NCBI RefSeq assembly: GCF_036759925.1
Contig: NZ_JAPKIB010000018.1
Coordinates: 1 to 64,000, forward strand
Direction of reading: 5' to 3'
DNA: 64,000 nt
Source of the DNA: Kluyvera sp036759925
GTDB lineage: Bacteria; Pseudomonadota; Gammaproteobacteria; Enterobacterales; Enterobacteriaceae
Shown: positions 27,545 to 35,453 of the stretch, one piece after another
Layout of the letters: the number at the start of each line of letters is the position of its first letter
Numbering within the stretch: the first letter of the stretch is position 1
Made by a program: the position numbers and the translations under genes
Notes under the pieces: model-generated
What the model was told of the DNA's origin: nothing
Seen by the model: the letters and a program-made list of their open reading frames with translations, nothing else
Databases searched by the model: none

Positions 27545-27646
27545 GGGATGTGGCCATTAATGAATCTGGTTCATGATTCAGCAGTGTAATCCGCGTGTGC
27601 GCGATCGCCAAGGGATATACTGCGGCGATTTCTTACGCTAAAATTA

Positions 27647-27667
27647 TGTATATCCATTGTATATACA
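27647..27667. promoter_or_regulatory. candidate TacA operator
   Basis: TGTATAT and ATATACA arms separated by seven bases, ending two bases before the tacA ribosome site. Ribbon-helix-helix antitoxins of the DUF1778 group repress their own operon at such palindromes. Confidence 0.6.
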
Positions 27668-27677
27668 CGGAGGCGTA

Positions 27678-27947
27678 ATGCCCAACAGATCAAAAGAGGC
27701 ACCCATCAATTTACGGGCAACACCCCGGCAGCGCGATCTTATCGATCGAGCAGCACAGCTGAACTCGCTATCACGCACCGATTTTATGCTTAATGCCGCC
27801 TGCGAAAAAGCGCAGGAGGTGTTACTTGACCAGCGCCTGCTGGTGGTAAGCGAAGAGCAGTTTGCTGAATTTCAACGTATTCTTGATACACCGCTGTCGG
27901 AAAATGCCGGTTTTCAGGAGTTGATGAGCGACAAATATTCATGGTGA
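27678..27947 (+). CDS. tacA: antitoxin, DUF1778 / TacA family
   Basis: 89 residues from ATG 27678 with GGAGG at 27669-27673; an in-frame start at 27657 precedes that site and is rejected. Ribbon-helix-helix N-terminus (APINLRATPRQRDLIDRAAQL, SRTDFMLNAACEKA) and a C-terminal toxin-neutralising tail (FQRILDTPLSENAGF). Pairs with the GNAT toxin that overlaps it by seven bases. Confidence 0.88.
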   Translation: MPNRSKEAPINLRATPRQRDLIDRAAQLNSLSRTDFMLNAACEKAQEVLLDQRLLVVSEEQFAEFQRILDTPLSENAGFQELMSDKYSW

Positions 27948-28420
27948 AGGATCTGACGGAGAAGCTTTCTCCGGCGCACCAGACAGCGGATTTTTGCTCC
28001 GGTGAACCGGTACTGGATGACTGGTTAAAACGTCGCGCCTGGCAAAATGAGGAGACCGGCGCAACCAGGACGTTTGTACTTTGCTCGGACGTTGATAAGC
28101 GCGTGATGGGTTATTATTCGCTGTCGACCGGTGCTATCCAGCGTGAAGCGGTTCCCGGCACGTTTCGGCGCAATATGCCAGAACCGATCCCCATTGTGCT
28201 GATTGCGCGCTTTGCCGTTGATGTCGACTACCAAAAGCAGCGCTGGGGTGGCAAATTACTGCGAGAAGCAGTGATGCGCACCATGCTGATTTCACAGGTT
28301 ATTGGCGTACGAGGACTGGTGGTGCATGCGCTAAGCGATAATGCGAAAGCCTTTTATCAGCGCTTCGGCTTTGTTGAATCCCCGTTGCAGCCCCATACGC
28401 TGGTACTGCCGATTCGTTAA
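27941..28420 (+). CDS. tacT: GNAT toxin, TacT family
   Basis: 159 residues. GNAT acetyltransferase of the class that acetylates the amino group of aminoacyl-tRNA. Recognisable strands FAVDVDYQ and VRGLVVHALSDNAKAFYQRFGF, including the catalytic Tyr region. In the acetyl-CoA pyrophosphate loop the family pattern R/Q-x-x-G-x-G/A reads Q-K-Q-R-W-G, so the first loop glycine is arginine (CGC, one base from GGC). This may weaken cofactor binding. Overlaps tacA by seven bases. Confidence 0.88.
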   Translation: MVKDLTEKLSPAHQTADFCSGEPVLDDWLKRRAWQNEETGATRTFVLCSDVDKRVMGYYSLSTGAIQREAVPGTFRRNMPEPIPIVLIARFAVDVDYQKQRWGGKLLREAVMRTMLISQVIGVRGLVVHALSDNAKAFYQRFGFVESPLQPHTLVLPIR

Positions 28421-28431
28421 TCAGGACATTC

Positions 28432-28986
28432 ATGAAAATCAACGTGGTAGGCACCAGCGGCGTAGGTAAATCAACGTTGGCAAAACGTCTTGCGGCGCTG
28501 TTTTCCGTGCCCTATATCGAAATGGATACGTTGTACTGGCGGCCAGACTGGCAGGGCGTCACCGATGAGGAACTCTTTGCCGCGCTGGCGCAGGCAACCG
28601 CCGCCCCCGGGTGGGTACTGGACGGTAACTACAATCGTAGTCGCCCGGTAAAGTGGCGCGAGGTGGATCTGGTGGTGTGGGTGGATTACAGCTTCTGGCG
28701 CACTTTCCGCCAGGCCGTATGGCGTGCCGCAAGCCGCGCGTGGCGGCAGCAGGAGCTCTGGCCGGGCACCGGTAACCGGGAGAGCTTCCGGCGCTCCTTC
28801 TTTAGCCGTGACTCCATCATCCTCTGGACGCTGAAAACCTGGCGGCCAAACCGCGAGCGCTATCTGCGGGATATGGCCGATCCCGCGTGGCAGCATATCC
28901 GCTTTGTGCGGTTGCGTAATCAGCGTGAAACCGAAGCGTTTATCGCGCAGTTGCTGGCAGAAAAAACGCAGCAATCTGGCGGTTAA
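28432..28986 (+). CDS. P-loop kinase / AAA ATPase (adenylate-kinase-like)
   Basis: 184 residues. Walker A GTSGVGKST at the N-terminus, followed by EMDTLYWRPDW and GWVLDGNYNR, typical of the small topology-modulation-protein/shikimate-kinase-like group. Arg-rich lid helix (WRAASRAWRQQ). Substrate unknown. Eleven bases after tacT, but a functional link is not implied. Confidence 0.75.
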   Translation: MKINVVGTSGVGKSTLAKRLAALFSVPYIEMDTLYWRPDWQGVTDEELFAALAQATAAPGWVLDGNYNRSRPVKWREVDLVVWVDYSFWRTFRQAVWRAASRAWRQQELWPGTGNRESFRRSFFSRDSIILWTLKTWRPNRERYLRDMADPAWQHIRFVRLRNQRETEAFIAQLLAEKTQQSGG

Positions 28987-29057
28987 GCGCACGAAAAGGC
29001 AGTGGTTGTTGCCGGGCTATGGTAGCTTTATGACTCTAACCATAAGGAGCCCTGCAG

Positions 29058-29285
29058 ATGCCACACGTTGATATTAAATGTTTTCCCCGCGACCTGAACG
29101 ACGAACAAAAAACCGCGCTTGCTGCGGACATCACCGAAGTGCTGATTCGCCATCTGAATAGCAAAGAGGGCGCCGTTAGCGTTGCCCTGAATCAGGTCCA
29201 GCAGAGCGACTGGCAGCAGGTGTGGGACACCGAGATTGCCCCACATATGGATGAGCTGATTAAAAAGCCTGGTTACAGCATGTAA
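29058..29285 (+). CDS. pptA: 4-oxalocrotonate tautomerase-like enzyme
   Basis: 75 residues, matching E. coli PptA/YdcE. After Met removal the catalytic Pro1 (MPHVDIKCFPRDL) is exposed. Small tautomerase acting on phenylpyruvate-like enols in vitro; physiological role unclear. AAGGAG precedes the ATG. Position next to yddH matches E. coli. Confidence 0.9.
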   Translation: MPHVDIKCFPRDLNDEQKTALAADITEVLIRHLNSKEGAVSVALNQVQQSDWQQVWDTEIAPHMDELIKKPGYSM

Positions 29286-29291
29286 GCCTTC

Positions 29292-29365
29292 GTAGCCCGG
29301 CCAAGCGAAGCGCCGCCGGGGAGGCTCGGCGCCATTCCCGGCGGCGCTTCGCTTGGCCGGGCTAC
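29292..29365. repeat. REP pair between pptA and yddH
   Basis: Inverted pair of the variant GTAGCCCGGCCAAGCGAAGCG / CGCTTCGCTTGGCCGGGCTAC between convergent genes. Confidence 0.85.
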
Positions 29366-29375
29366 CAGTATCAGA

Positions 29376-29957
29376 CTACTCCTCAGGCGTGTTTGCTCGG
29401 ATCTGTTTTCCGCTTGCCACAAACGTTCCCGCACCGAGATGATGCAGCGTATTGCGCTTATCGTCGTCGAAATTCCAGCGTCCGGCCACAAACGCCTGTT
29501 CATCCGCCGCGGCGGAAACCACTTCGCCAAACAGCGTATCGTACTGCCCGGCGGCGGCCGTGGCGGGCAGCAGTCGGCACTCCATCCATGCCAGACATTT
29601 TTCTTCAATCACCGGCAATCCCAGCACCGGGCCTTTCACCACCGGAATGCCGTAGGCGTTAAATTTATCTTCATCGCGCCCGCTGATGCTGCCTACCGCG
29701 TAGGTCCAGCTGGCGGCAGCGACGCTCGGTACCACAATCCCGAAGGTGCCGTTACGCTCAATAATTTCCCGTGACCAGGCGCTCTTATCGACCACGATGG
29801 CGATACGCGGCGGCTCAAACTCTACCGGCATTGACCAGGCAGCAGCCATCACGTTGCGGCGCTGTGAGTCGACGTCGAAGCTGGTGATGAGGATCGTGGG
29901 GCCGTGGTTGAGCAGGCGGCTGGCGTGATGAAGTTCAACGGGACGAAAACGGCTCAT
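29376..29957 (-). CDS. yddH: flavin reductase-like protein YddH
   Basis: 193 residues from ATG 29957 with AGGA upstream; a start at 29996 lacks a site. MSRFRPVELHHASRLLNHGPT is the YddH N-terminus. Flavin reductase-like split-barrel domain (IVVDKSAWSREIIERNGTFGI, EVVSAAADEQAF) expected to bind FMN. Role unknown. Confidence 0.88.
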   Translation of the reverse strand: MSRFRPVELHHASRLLNHGPTILITSFDVDSQRRNVMAAAWSMPVEFEPPRIAIVVDKSAWSREIIERNGTFGIVVPSVAAASWTYAVGSISGRDEDKFNAYGIPVVKGPVLGLPVIEEKCLAWMECRLLPATAAAGQYDTLFGEVVSAAADEQAFVAGRWNFDDDKRNTLHHLGAGTFVASGKQIRANTPEE

Positions 29958-30077
29958 AAGGATTTCCTGAATAGTAGGATGCGATGAGCTACACACTAAA
30001 TCGCAATAAAAGCGTAATCAATACGTCATATCACCTGCCTATAGTCGCCAGCACTAAGTCCCAAAGAGGATAACACT

Positions 30078-30170
30078 ATGTTGGCTCCCCTGATGTTTAT
30101 GCAGGTGAGCGCGGCCCGTCGGCGTTCGGCCATGGGTAAAGCACCGCTTTCCAATTGGGGAGGGCGATAA
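30078..30170 (+). CDS. small coupled ORF (30 residues) before ABC ATPase
   Basis: Begins MLAPLMFMQVSAARRRS and ends NWGGR. GAGGA lies eight bases before ATG 30078. Its stop codon TAA overlaps the ATG of the ATPase gene (TAATG), and the GGGGAGGG ribosome site of the ATPase lies inside its last codons. This arrangement suggests translational coupling or a regulatory leader peptide. No homologue is recognised. Confidence 0.5.
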   Translation: MLAPLMFMQVSAARRRSAMGKAPLSNWGGR

Positions 30171-30871
30171 TGCGCGCGCTAACTGGCATTCGGCTCGATG
30201 GCGTTTCCTTCGCTTTCGGGGCCACCACCGTTCTTAATCACATCAACCTGCAGATCGATGCGGGCAGCATCGTGGCATTGCTTGGGCCTTCCGGCTGCGG
30301 CAAAAGCACGTTACTGCGCCTGCTGGCAGGGCTCACCGTTCCCGCTGAAGGTGAAATCCATTTCGGCGACCGTCTGATTGCCAGACCCGGCTGGGGGCTA
30401 CCGCCCGAGCAGCGGGATATCGGCATGGTTTTCCAGGACTACGCGCTGTGGCCGCACATGACCGCCGCTGAAAACGTCGCCTTTCCGCTACGCATGCGCG
30501 GTGTGGCTCGCGATGAGCGGACGCGTCGGGTTAATGACGCGCTGGCGATGGTAGGTCTCTCTGGCTTTGGCGAACGTAAGCCTTCCGGGCTCTCTGGTGG
30601 ACAGCAGCAGCGCGTGGCGCTGGCAAGGGCGATCGTCGCCGAACCGCGGGTACTGCTGTTTGATGAACCGCTTTCCAACCTCGATAGCGAACTGCGTGAA
30701 TCGTTATGTCTGGAGATGAGCCGACTGCTGCGCCAGCTCGGCATCACCGCCGTGTACGTCACTCACGACCGCCGCGAGGCCGAACTGTTGGCTGACCGAA
30801 TTGTGCACCTTTCTGCGGGCAGCATTGCTGCTGTTCGCACCGTTGCTTCTACCTCAGGGGAACTTGTATGA
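30170..30871 (+). CDS. ABC transporter ATP-binding protein (iron/FbpC-like)
   Basis: 233 residues from ATG 30170. Walker A GPSGCGKST, signature LSGGQQQRVALARAI, Walker B VLLFDEPLSNLD and H-loop VTHDRREAE are intact. It is short compared with FbpC/PotA because the C-terminal TOBE regulatory domain is missing. Overlaps the binding-protein gene by four bases (ATGA). Energises uptake with the following two genes. Confidence 0.88.
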   Translation: MRALTGIRLDGVSFAFGATTVLNHINLQIDAGSIVALLGPSGCGKSTLLRLLAGLTVPAEGEIHFGDRLIARPGWGLPPEQRDIGMVFQDYALWPHMTAAENVAFPLRMRGVARDERTRRVNDALAMVGLSGFGERKPSGLSGGQQQRVALARAIVAEPRVLLFDEPLSNLDSELRESLCLEMSRLLRQLGITAVYVTHDRREAELLADRIVHLSAGSIAAVRTVASTSGELV

Positions 30872-31827
30872 AATCCGTTAAAAAAGGCGTTGCGCTCGCG
30901 ATGATGTTATCTGCTTCGATGATTTCCAGCGCCCATGCGCTGACCGTATACACCGCAGGCCCAGGTTCGCTGGCTAAGAATCTGGCCAGCGGCTATGAAA
31001 AGAAAACCGGCGTGAAGGTGAATATCTTCCAGGCCACCACCGGCAAGGTGATGGCGCGTCTGGAGGCCGAGCAGGCGAATCCGCAGGCGGACGTGCTGAT
31101 TTCCGCATCATGGGACACCGCCGAAGATTTGCACGGCCGCGGCTGGCTGCTGCCGTACCAGAGTGGGAATGCCGATAAGGTGCCAGCGGCGCTGAAATCA
31201 GCCGACTTTGTGGCGCAGGGTATTTCGGCGCTGGGGATTGTCTGGAACACCAAAAGCGGGACGCCTGAGCCGAAAGAGTGGCGCGACCTGACCGAAGCGG
31301 CGTTTAAAGACAAAGTCACTACGCCGGACCCGGCGCTCTCCGGTGCTTCGCTCGATTTGCTGATCGGGTTACAGAATGGCATGGGTGATAAAGCCTGGGC
31401 GTTGTTTGATGAATTGAAAAAGAACGGCATGGTGGTGAGTGGGCCGAACGCGCAGGCGGTCACCCCGGTGATGCAGGGGGCGAAAGCAGCGGTATTCGGC
31501 GCGGTAGATTATGTTTCCTACGGCAATATCGACCAGGGCGAATCGCTGAAGGTGATTTTCCCGGCCAGCGGCACGGTGATTGCGCCGCGTCCGATGATGA
31601 TCCTCAAAACGACCCAGCATGCAGATGAGGCGAAAGCCTTTATTGACTACGTACTGTCACCGGAAGGCCAGGCGATGGTCGCCGACGCATGGCTGATACC
31701 TGCGCGCAGCGATGTGTCCGCCAAGCGTCCGCTGCTGAACGACCTGAAAGTGTTGCCAACCACCAGCGACGGTAGCAGCGAGCGCAGCGCGGTTCTGGCG
31801 CGGTTTAATACGCTGTTCGGGCAGTAA
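30868..31827 (+). CDS. ABC transporter periplasmic binding protein (AfuA/FbpA-like)
   Basis: 319 residues with signal peptide ending at SSAHALTVYTAG. Type 2 binding-protein fold of the SBP_bac_6/13 group used for ferric iron, thiamine or phosphonates: TTGKVMARLEAEQANPQADVL, IDYVLSPEGQAMVADAW. The substrate cannot be settled; no Fur box was recognised upstream, so ferric iron is only the nearest family assignment. Confidence 0.82.
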   Translation: MKSVKKGVALAMMLSASMISSAHALTVYTAGPGSLAKNLASGYEKKTGVKVNIFQATTGKVMARLEAEQANPQADVLISASWDTAEDLHGRGWLLPYQSGNADKVPAALKSADFVAQGISALGIVWNTKSGTPEPKEWRDLTEAAFKDKVTTPDPALSGASLDLLIGLQNGMGDKAWALFDELKKNGMVVSGPNAQAVTPVMQGAKAAVFGAVDYVSYGNIDQGESLKVIFPASGTVIAPRPMMILKTTQHADEAKAFIDYVLSPEGQAMVADAWLIPARSDVSAKRPLLNDLKVLPTTSDGSSERSAVLARFNTLFGQ

Positions 31828-31832
31828 ATTTC

Positions 31833-31909
31833 CGTAGCCCGGCCGAGCGAAGCGACGCCGGGAATCAGCTTGGTGCACAACTCGGCGGCGCTTCGCTCGG
31901 CCGGGCTAC
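31833..31909. repeat. REP pair inside the ABC operon
   Basis: Inverted REP copies fill the 97-base gap between the binding-protein gene and the permease gene, ending 15 bases before the permease GTG. Position and orientation parallel the malE-malF REP of E. coli, which stabilises the upstream mRNA for the abundant binding protein. Confidence 0.85.
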
Positions 31910-31924
31910 AATCTGGAACTTCGG

Positions 31925-33577
31925 GTGAAACAAAAATCCCTCTCTCTTGTCACCCTCATCGCGCTGGTGGTGCTGGTGGCGTTGCCGCTCTTTTTCATTC
32001 TGTTGCAGGCTATTTTTCCGCAGTTTAGCGCCGGTTCGCTGCACAAGCCGTTTAGTGGAATAGCCTCTTTAATCAACGATCCCCAGTTGATGCCGATGCT
32101 CGGCGGAACCTTGTGGATTGCCTGTGGCGTGGCGCTGATGAGCGTGATTATCGGCCTGCCGCTTGGCGTGCTGCGTGGGCTGTTTAACCTGCCGCTGCCA
32201 AAACTGTGGGATCTGCTGTTTTTAATTCCGTTTCTTACGCCGCCGTATATCGCTGCGCTCTCATGGATGCTGGTGCTGCAGCATAACGGCTATCTGCAGC
32301 AGCTGACCGGCTGGGATTTGAACGATCTGCTGTTTAGCCGCACCGGGATCGTGCTGGTGATGACCCTGAATATCTTCCCGGTGGTCTATTTTGCCGTCTC
32401 ACGCAGCCTGCTGGCGAGCGGGCAGCGGCTGGCTATCGTCGCGCGGGTTCACGGGGCAAGCGCCTGGCGGGCATTCTGGCACGTCACGCTGCCGATGCTT
32501 TCCCCGGCGCTGGCGGCGGGGATGCTGCTGTCCTTTACTCTGGCGATTGAAGAGTACGGCGTACCCGCGGCGCTGGGCTCACGGGCGGGGGTGGTGATGC
32601 TCACCGTGGGTATTGAGAAAAAACTGGCGGACTGGCCTATCGATCTCACCGGTGCGTCGCTGCTGTCGGTGCTGCTGATTACCGTGGCGTTGCTCGCCTG
32701 GTGGCTGCAAAAACGGCTGACGGGAACGACTGAAGTCACCAGCGTCACTGGAAAACCGGGGGAGAACAGCGGGGCGTCGCTCGGCGTTATGACACTACCT
32801 GCGCTGCTGGTGATGGGCGGCGTTGGCGGGCTGGCAGTGCTGCTTCCCGGTGCGTCAATGGTGGCAACCAGCCTGATGGGCACGCTCTCCGGTGGATTGA
32901 ACATGGGCAACTTTACGCTGAAGCACTTCAGCGCGCTGTTCGCGCAGCAGGGCGATGCGCTCTCGGCGTTGGGCACCAGTTTATCGCTGGCGCTGGCCTC
33001 GGCGCTGATTGTCGGCCTGCTCGGGCTGGTGGCGGCCTGGCTGGTACTGGTGCAGAAAATCAAAGGCAGCGCATTGATTGATGCGCTTTCGCTGATGCCC
33101 GCAGCGTTGCCGGGTGTGGTGGTGGGCGTTGGGCTGATTCTATTGTGGAATCAGCCGTTCTGGCCGGTCTCACCTTACAATACGTGGTTTATGCTGCTGC
33201 TCTCTTATTGCTGCCTGCTGTTGCCGTGGCCAGTGCGCTATGTCGGCAGCGCGCTGCGTCAGCTGGGGAATAACCTGGAGCCGGCGGCGCGTGTGCACGG
33301 TGCATCGCCGTGGCAGGCCTTACGGTTGATTGTGCTGCCGCTGGTGTTTCCGGCGCTGTTGGCGGCGATGCTGATGGTATTTGCCGTCGCCTCGCGCGAG
33401 CTGGTGACCTCACTGCTGCTGGCACCGGCGGGAACGCAGACCGTGGCGGTGTTTATCTGGCGGCAGTTCGAGCAGGGTTCGGTCGGCCAGGGGATGGCGA
33501 TGGCGAGCCTGACGCTGTTCGTCGGGCTGGGGTTAATGCTAACCGCGCTAGGGCTGATGCAGCGAAGTACACGGTAG
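31925..33577 (+). CDS. ABC transporter permease, fused two-domain (FbpB-like)
   Basis: 550 residues with GTG start and a poor ribosome site. About twelve membrane segments in two BPD_transp_1 halves, each with an EAA-type loop (VHGASAWRAFWHVTLPM near 178 and VHGASPWQALRLIVLPL near 460). Fused permeases of this length serve ferric iron and related binding proteins. The weak start after a REP predicts low expression relative to the binding protein. Confidence 0.85.
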   Translation: MKQKSLSLVTLIALVVLVALPLFFILLQAIFPQFSAGSLHKPFSGIASLINDPQLMPMLGGTLWIACGVALMSVIIGLPLGVLRGLFNLPLPKLWDLLFLIPFLTPPYIAALSWMLVLQHNGYLQQLTGWDLNDLLFSRTGIVLVMTLNIFPVVYFAVSRSLLASGQRLAIVARVHGASAWRAFWHVTLPMLSPALAAGMLLSFTLAIEEYGVPAALGSRAGVVMLTVGIEKKLADWPIDLTGASLLSVLLITVALLAWWLQKRLTGTTEVTSVTGKPGENSGASLGVMTLPALLVMGGVGGLAVLLPGASMVATSLMGTLSGGLNMGNFTLKHFSALFAQQGDALSALGTSLSLALASALIVGLLGLVAAWLVLVQKIKGSALIDALSLMPAALPGVVVGVGLILLWNQPFWPVSPYNTWFMLLLSYCCLLLPWPVRYVGSALRQLGNNLEPAARVHGASPWQALRLIVLPLVFPALLAAMLMVFAVASRELVTSLLLAPAGTQTVAVFIWRQFEQGSVGQGMAMASLTLFVGLGLMLTALGLMQRSTR

Positions 33578-33655
33578 GTTAACCGATCGCACAAATCGGT
33601 CAGTGGTCAGGGCAAAATAGGTTATAAAGAACGGACACCAACGCTGGAGGCTTTG

Positions 33656-34501
33656 ATGACCCCTTTCTTAAGCGCCTATTTTGCTCGTCTCGGTTGGACG
33701 GGCACCCCCGACGTATCCATTGAGACGCTGCGCAGTTTGCATATCCACCACAACAGCGCCATTCCGTTCGAGAACCTTGACGTGCTGTTGCCGCGTGAAA
33801 TGCACCTCGACGATCAATCGCTGGAAGATAAGCTGGTTCACGCGCGTCGCGGTGGCTACTGCTTTGAACAAAACGGTCTGTTTGAGCGCGTGCTGCGAGA
33901 ACTCGGTTTCCATGTGCGCAGCCTGCTGGGGCGCGTGGTGCTGTCGCATCCGCCGCAGATGCCGCCGCGTACTCACCGCCTGCTGCTGGTGGACGTTGAC
34001 GGCGAGCGCTGGATTGCTGACGTGGGCTTTGGCGGGCAGACGCTGACCGCGCCAATCAAGCTACTGGCGGATATCACCCAGACGACGCCGCACGGCGACT
34101 ACCGTCTGCTGTACGAAAACCAGGAGTGGATTTTACAGTTCAGCCATCACGATCACTGGCAGTCGATGTATCACTTCGACCTGGGCCGTCAGTACGCCTC
34201 GGATTACGTGATGGGCAACTTCTGGTCGGCGCACTGGCCGCAGTCGCATTTCCGCCACCATCTGCTAATGTGTCGCCATCTGCCGGACGGCGGCAAAATG
34301 ACGCTGACCAACTTCCACTTTACCCATTGGGATAACAACCATGTGGTTGAGAAGATTGATTTCCCTGACGTGCCCGCGCTGTACGAAGCGTTACAAACCC
34401 GCTTCGGGCTTGGCGTGACCGATCCGAAATATGGCTTTAGCGTCAGCGAACTGGCGGCCATCATGGCGGCATTCGACACCCACCCAGAAGCCGGAAAATA
34501 A
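33656..34501 (+). CDS. nhoA: arylamine N-acetyltransferase / N-hydroxyarylamine O-acetyltransferase
   Basis: 281 residues, equal in length to E. coli NhoA. Catalytic cysteine in RRGGYCFEQNG, histidine in RTHRLLLV and aspartate in WIADVGFGGQT complete the NAT triad. ATG 33656 is chosen over TTG 33653; CTGGAGG lies upstream. Acetyl-CoA dependent acetylation of arylamines and hydroxylamines in the cytoplasm. Confidence 0.93.
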   Translation: MTPFLSAYFARLGWTGTPDVSIETLRSLHIHHNSAIPFENLDVLLPREMHLDDQSLEDKLVHARRGGYCFEQNGLFERVLRELGFHVRSLLGRVVLSHPPQMPPRTHRLLLVDVDGERWIADVGFGGQTLTAPIKLLADITQTTPHGDYRLLYENQEWILQFSHHDHWQSMYHFDLGRQYASDYVMGNFWSAHWPQSHFRHHLLMCRHLPDGGKMTLTNFHFTHWDNNHVVEKIDFPDVPALYEALQTRFGLGVTDPKYGFSVSELAAIMAAFDTHPEAGK

Positions 34502-34504
34502 CCC

Positions 34505-34536
34505 GTAGCCCGGCCGAGGCGAAGCCGACGCCGGGG
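34505..34536. repeat. REP element
   Basis: Single REP copy (GTAGCCCGGCCGAGGCGAAG...CCGGGG) just after the nhoA stop codon. Confidence 0.8.
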
Positions 34537-34584
34537 TTTAGCACCGCGTTGCCCCGTAGACGTAATTTTCAGGGATGAGATGAT

Positions 34585-35373
34585 ATGGCCTTAACGATCC
34601 GTGTATTACTTGAAAACCATCTGGCTCGCGGCGCCGACAGCGGACTCAGAGCCAAAGCGGGATTAAGTCTGCTGATCGAGGATGAAACCACCGTCATTCT
34701 TTTCGACACCGGCCCCGATAACAGCTTCCAGCACAATGCCGCTCAGATGGGTATTTCGCTGGATAATCTTACGGCGACGGTGCTCTCACACGGTCACTAC
34801 GACCATTGCGGCGGCGTGCCCTGGCTGCCGGATAATAGCCGGATTATTTGCCACCCGACCATCGGCAACGAGCGCTATGCCGCGTTGAACGTGGCGGGGC
34901 GCAGCCATAAAATCAAAAAGCTTTCGCTGGCGATTGATTACGCTCGCCATCGCATGGAGTACACTCGCGCGCCGCTGCACATTAGCGACCGTTTTATCTG
35001 GTCAGGCGAGATAGCCGTTGATCGCCCCAAAGCCTACGGCGTGACGGGAGATAAAACGGATTACGTGGTTGATGAGGGCGTGCTGATTTATCTGTCCGAA
35101 CATGGGCTGGTGATTATTACCGGCTGCGGGCATCGCGGGATTGTTAACATCGTGCGGCACTGCCAGCGGATTACCGGCATCGACAAGGTTCATGCGCTGA
35201 TCGGCGGCTTTCATCTGCGCTGTGCTTCGCCGCGCACGCTCTGGCAGGTGAGGCGGTTTTTACAGCAGCTCAAGCCCGATAAAGTGATGGGCTGCCACTG
35301 CACCGGCGCGTGGGCCAAACTATGGTTGCCGGAGATTATCTCCCCAGCAACCGGCGACACCTTTACCCTGTAG
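34585..35373 (+). CDS. metallo-beta-lactamase-fold hydrolase (COG1237 type)
   Basis: 262 residues. Metal motif SHGHYDHCGG, further ligands in TGCGHRG and the C-terminal MGCHCTG. Resembles archaeal-type dihydropterin-related phosphate synthase homologues of COG1237 and not true beta-lactamases. Substrate unknown. Its TAG stop codon is part of the next REP element. GATGAGATGAT precedes the ATG. Confidence 0.8.
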   Translation: MALTIRVLLENHLARGADSGLRAKAGLSLLIEDETTVILFDTGPDNSFQHNAAQMGISLDNLTATVLSHGHYDHCGGVPWLPDNSRIICHPTIGNERYAALNVAGRSHKIKKLSLAIDYARHRMEYTRAPLHISDRFIWSGEIAVDRPKAYGVTGDKTDYVVDEGVLIYLSEHGLVIITGCGHRGIVNIVRHCQRITGIDKVHALIGGFHLRCASPRTLWQVRRFLQQLKPDKVMGCHCTGAWAKLWLPEIISPATGDTFTL

Positions 35374-35446
35374 CCCGGCCAAGCGAAGCGCCGCCGGGGT
35401 GTGGCACAGTGCTAATTCCCGGCGGCGCTTCGCTTGGCCGGGCTAC
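35370..35446. repeat. REP pair overlapping a stop codon
   Basis: Inverted pair (GTAGCCCGGCCAAGCGAAGCG ... CTTCGCTTGGCCGGGCTAC) between convergent genes. The first copy supplies the TAG stop codon of the preceding gene and the second ends eight bases before the mgtE stop. Confidence 0.85.
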
Positions 35447-35453
35447 GGAATCG

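Noticed and set aside
29991..30077. Fur box upstream of the ABC transporter
   Set aside because: No stretch resembling GATAATGATTATC was found, so iron regulation is not claimed.
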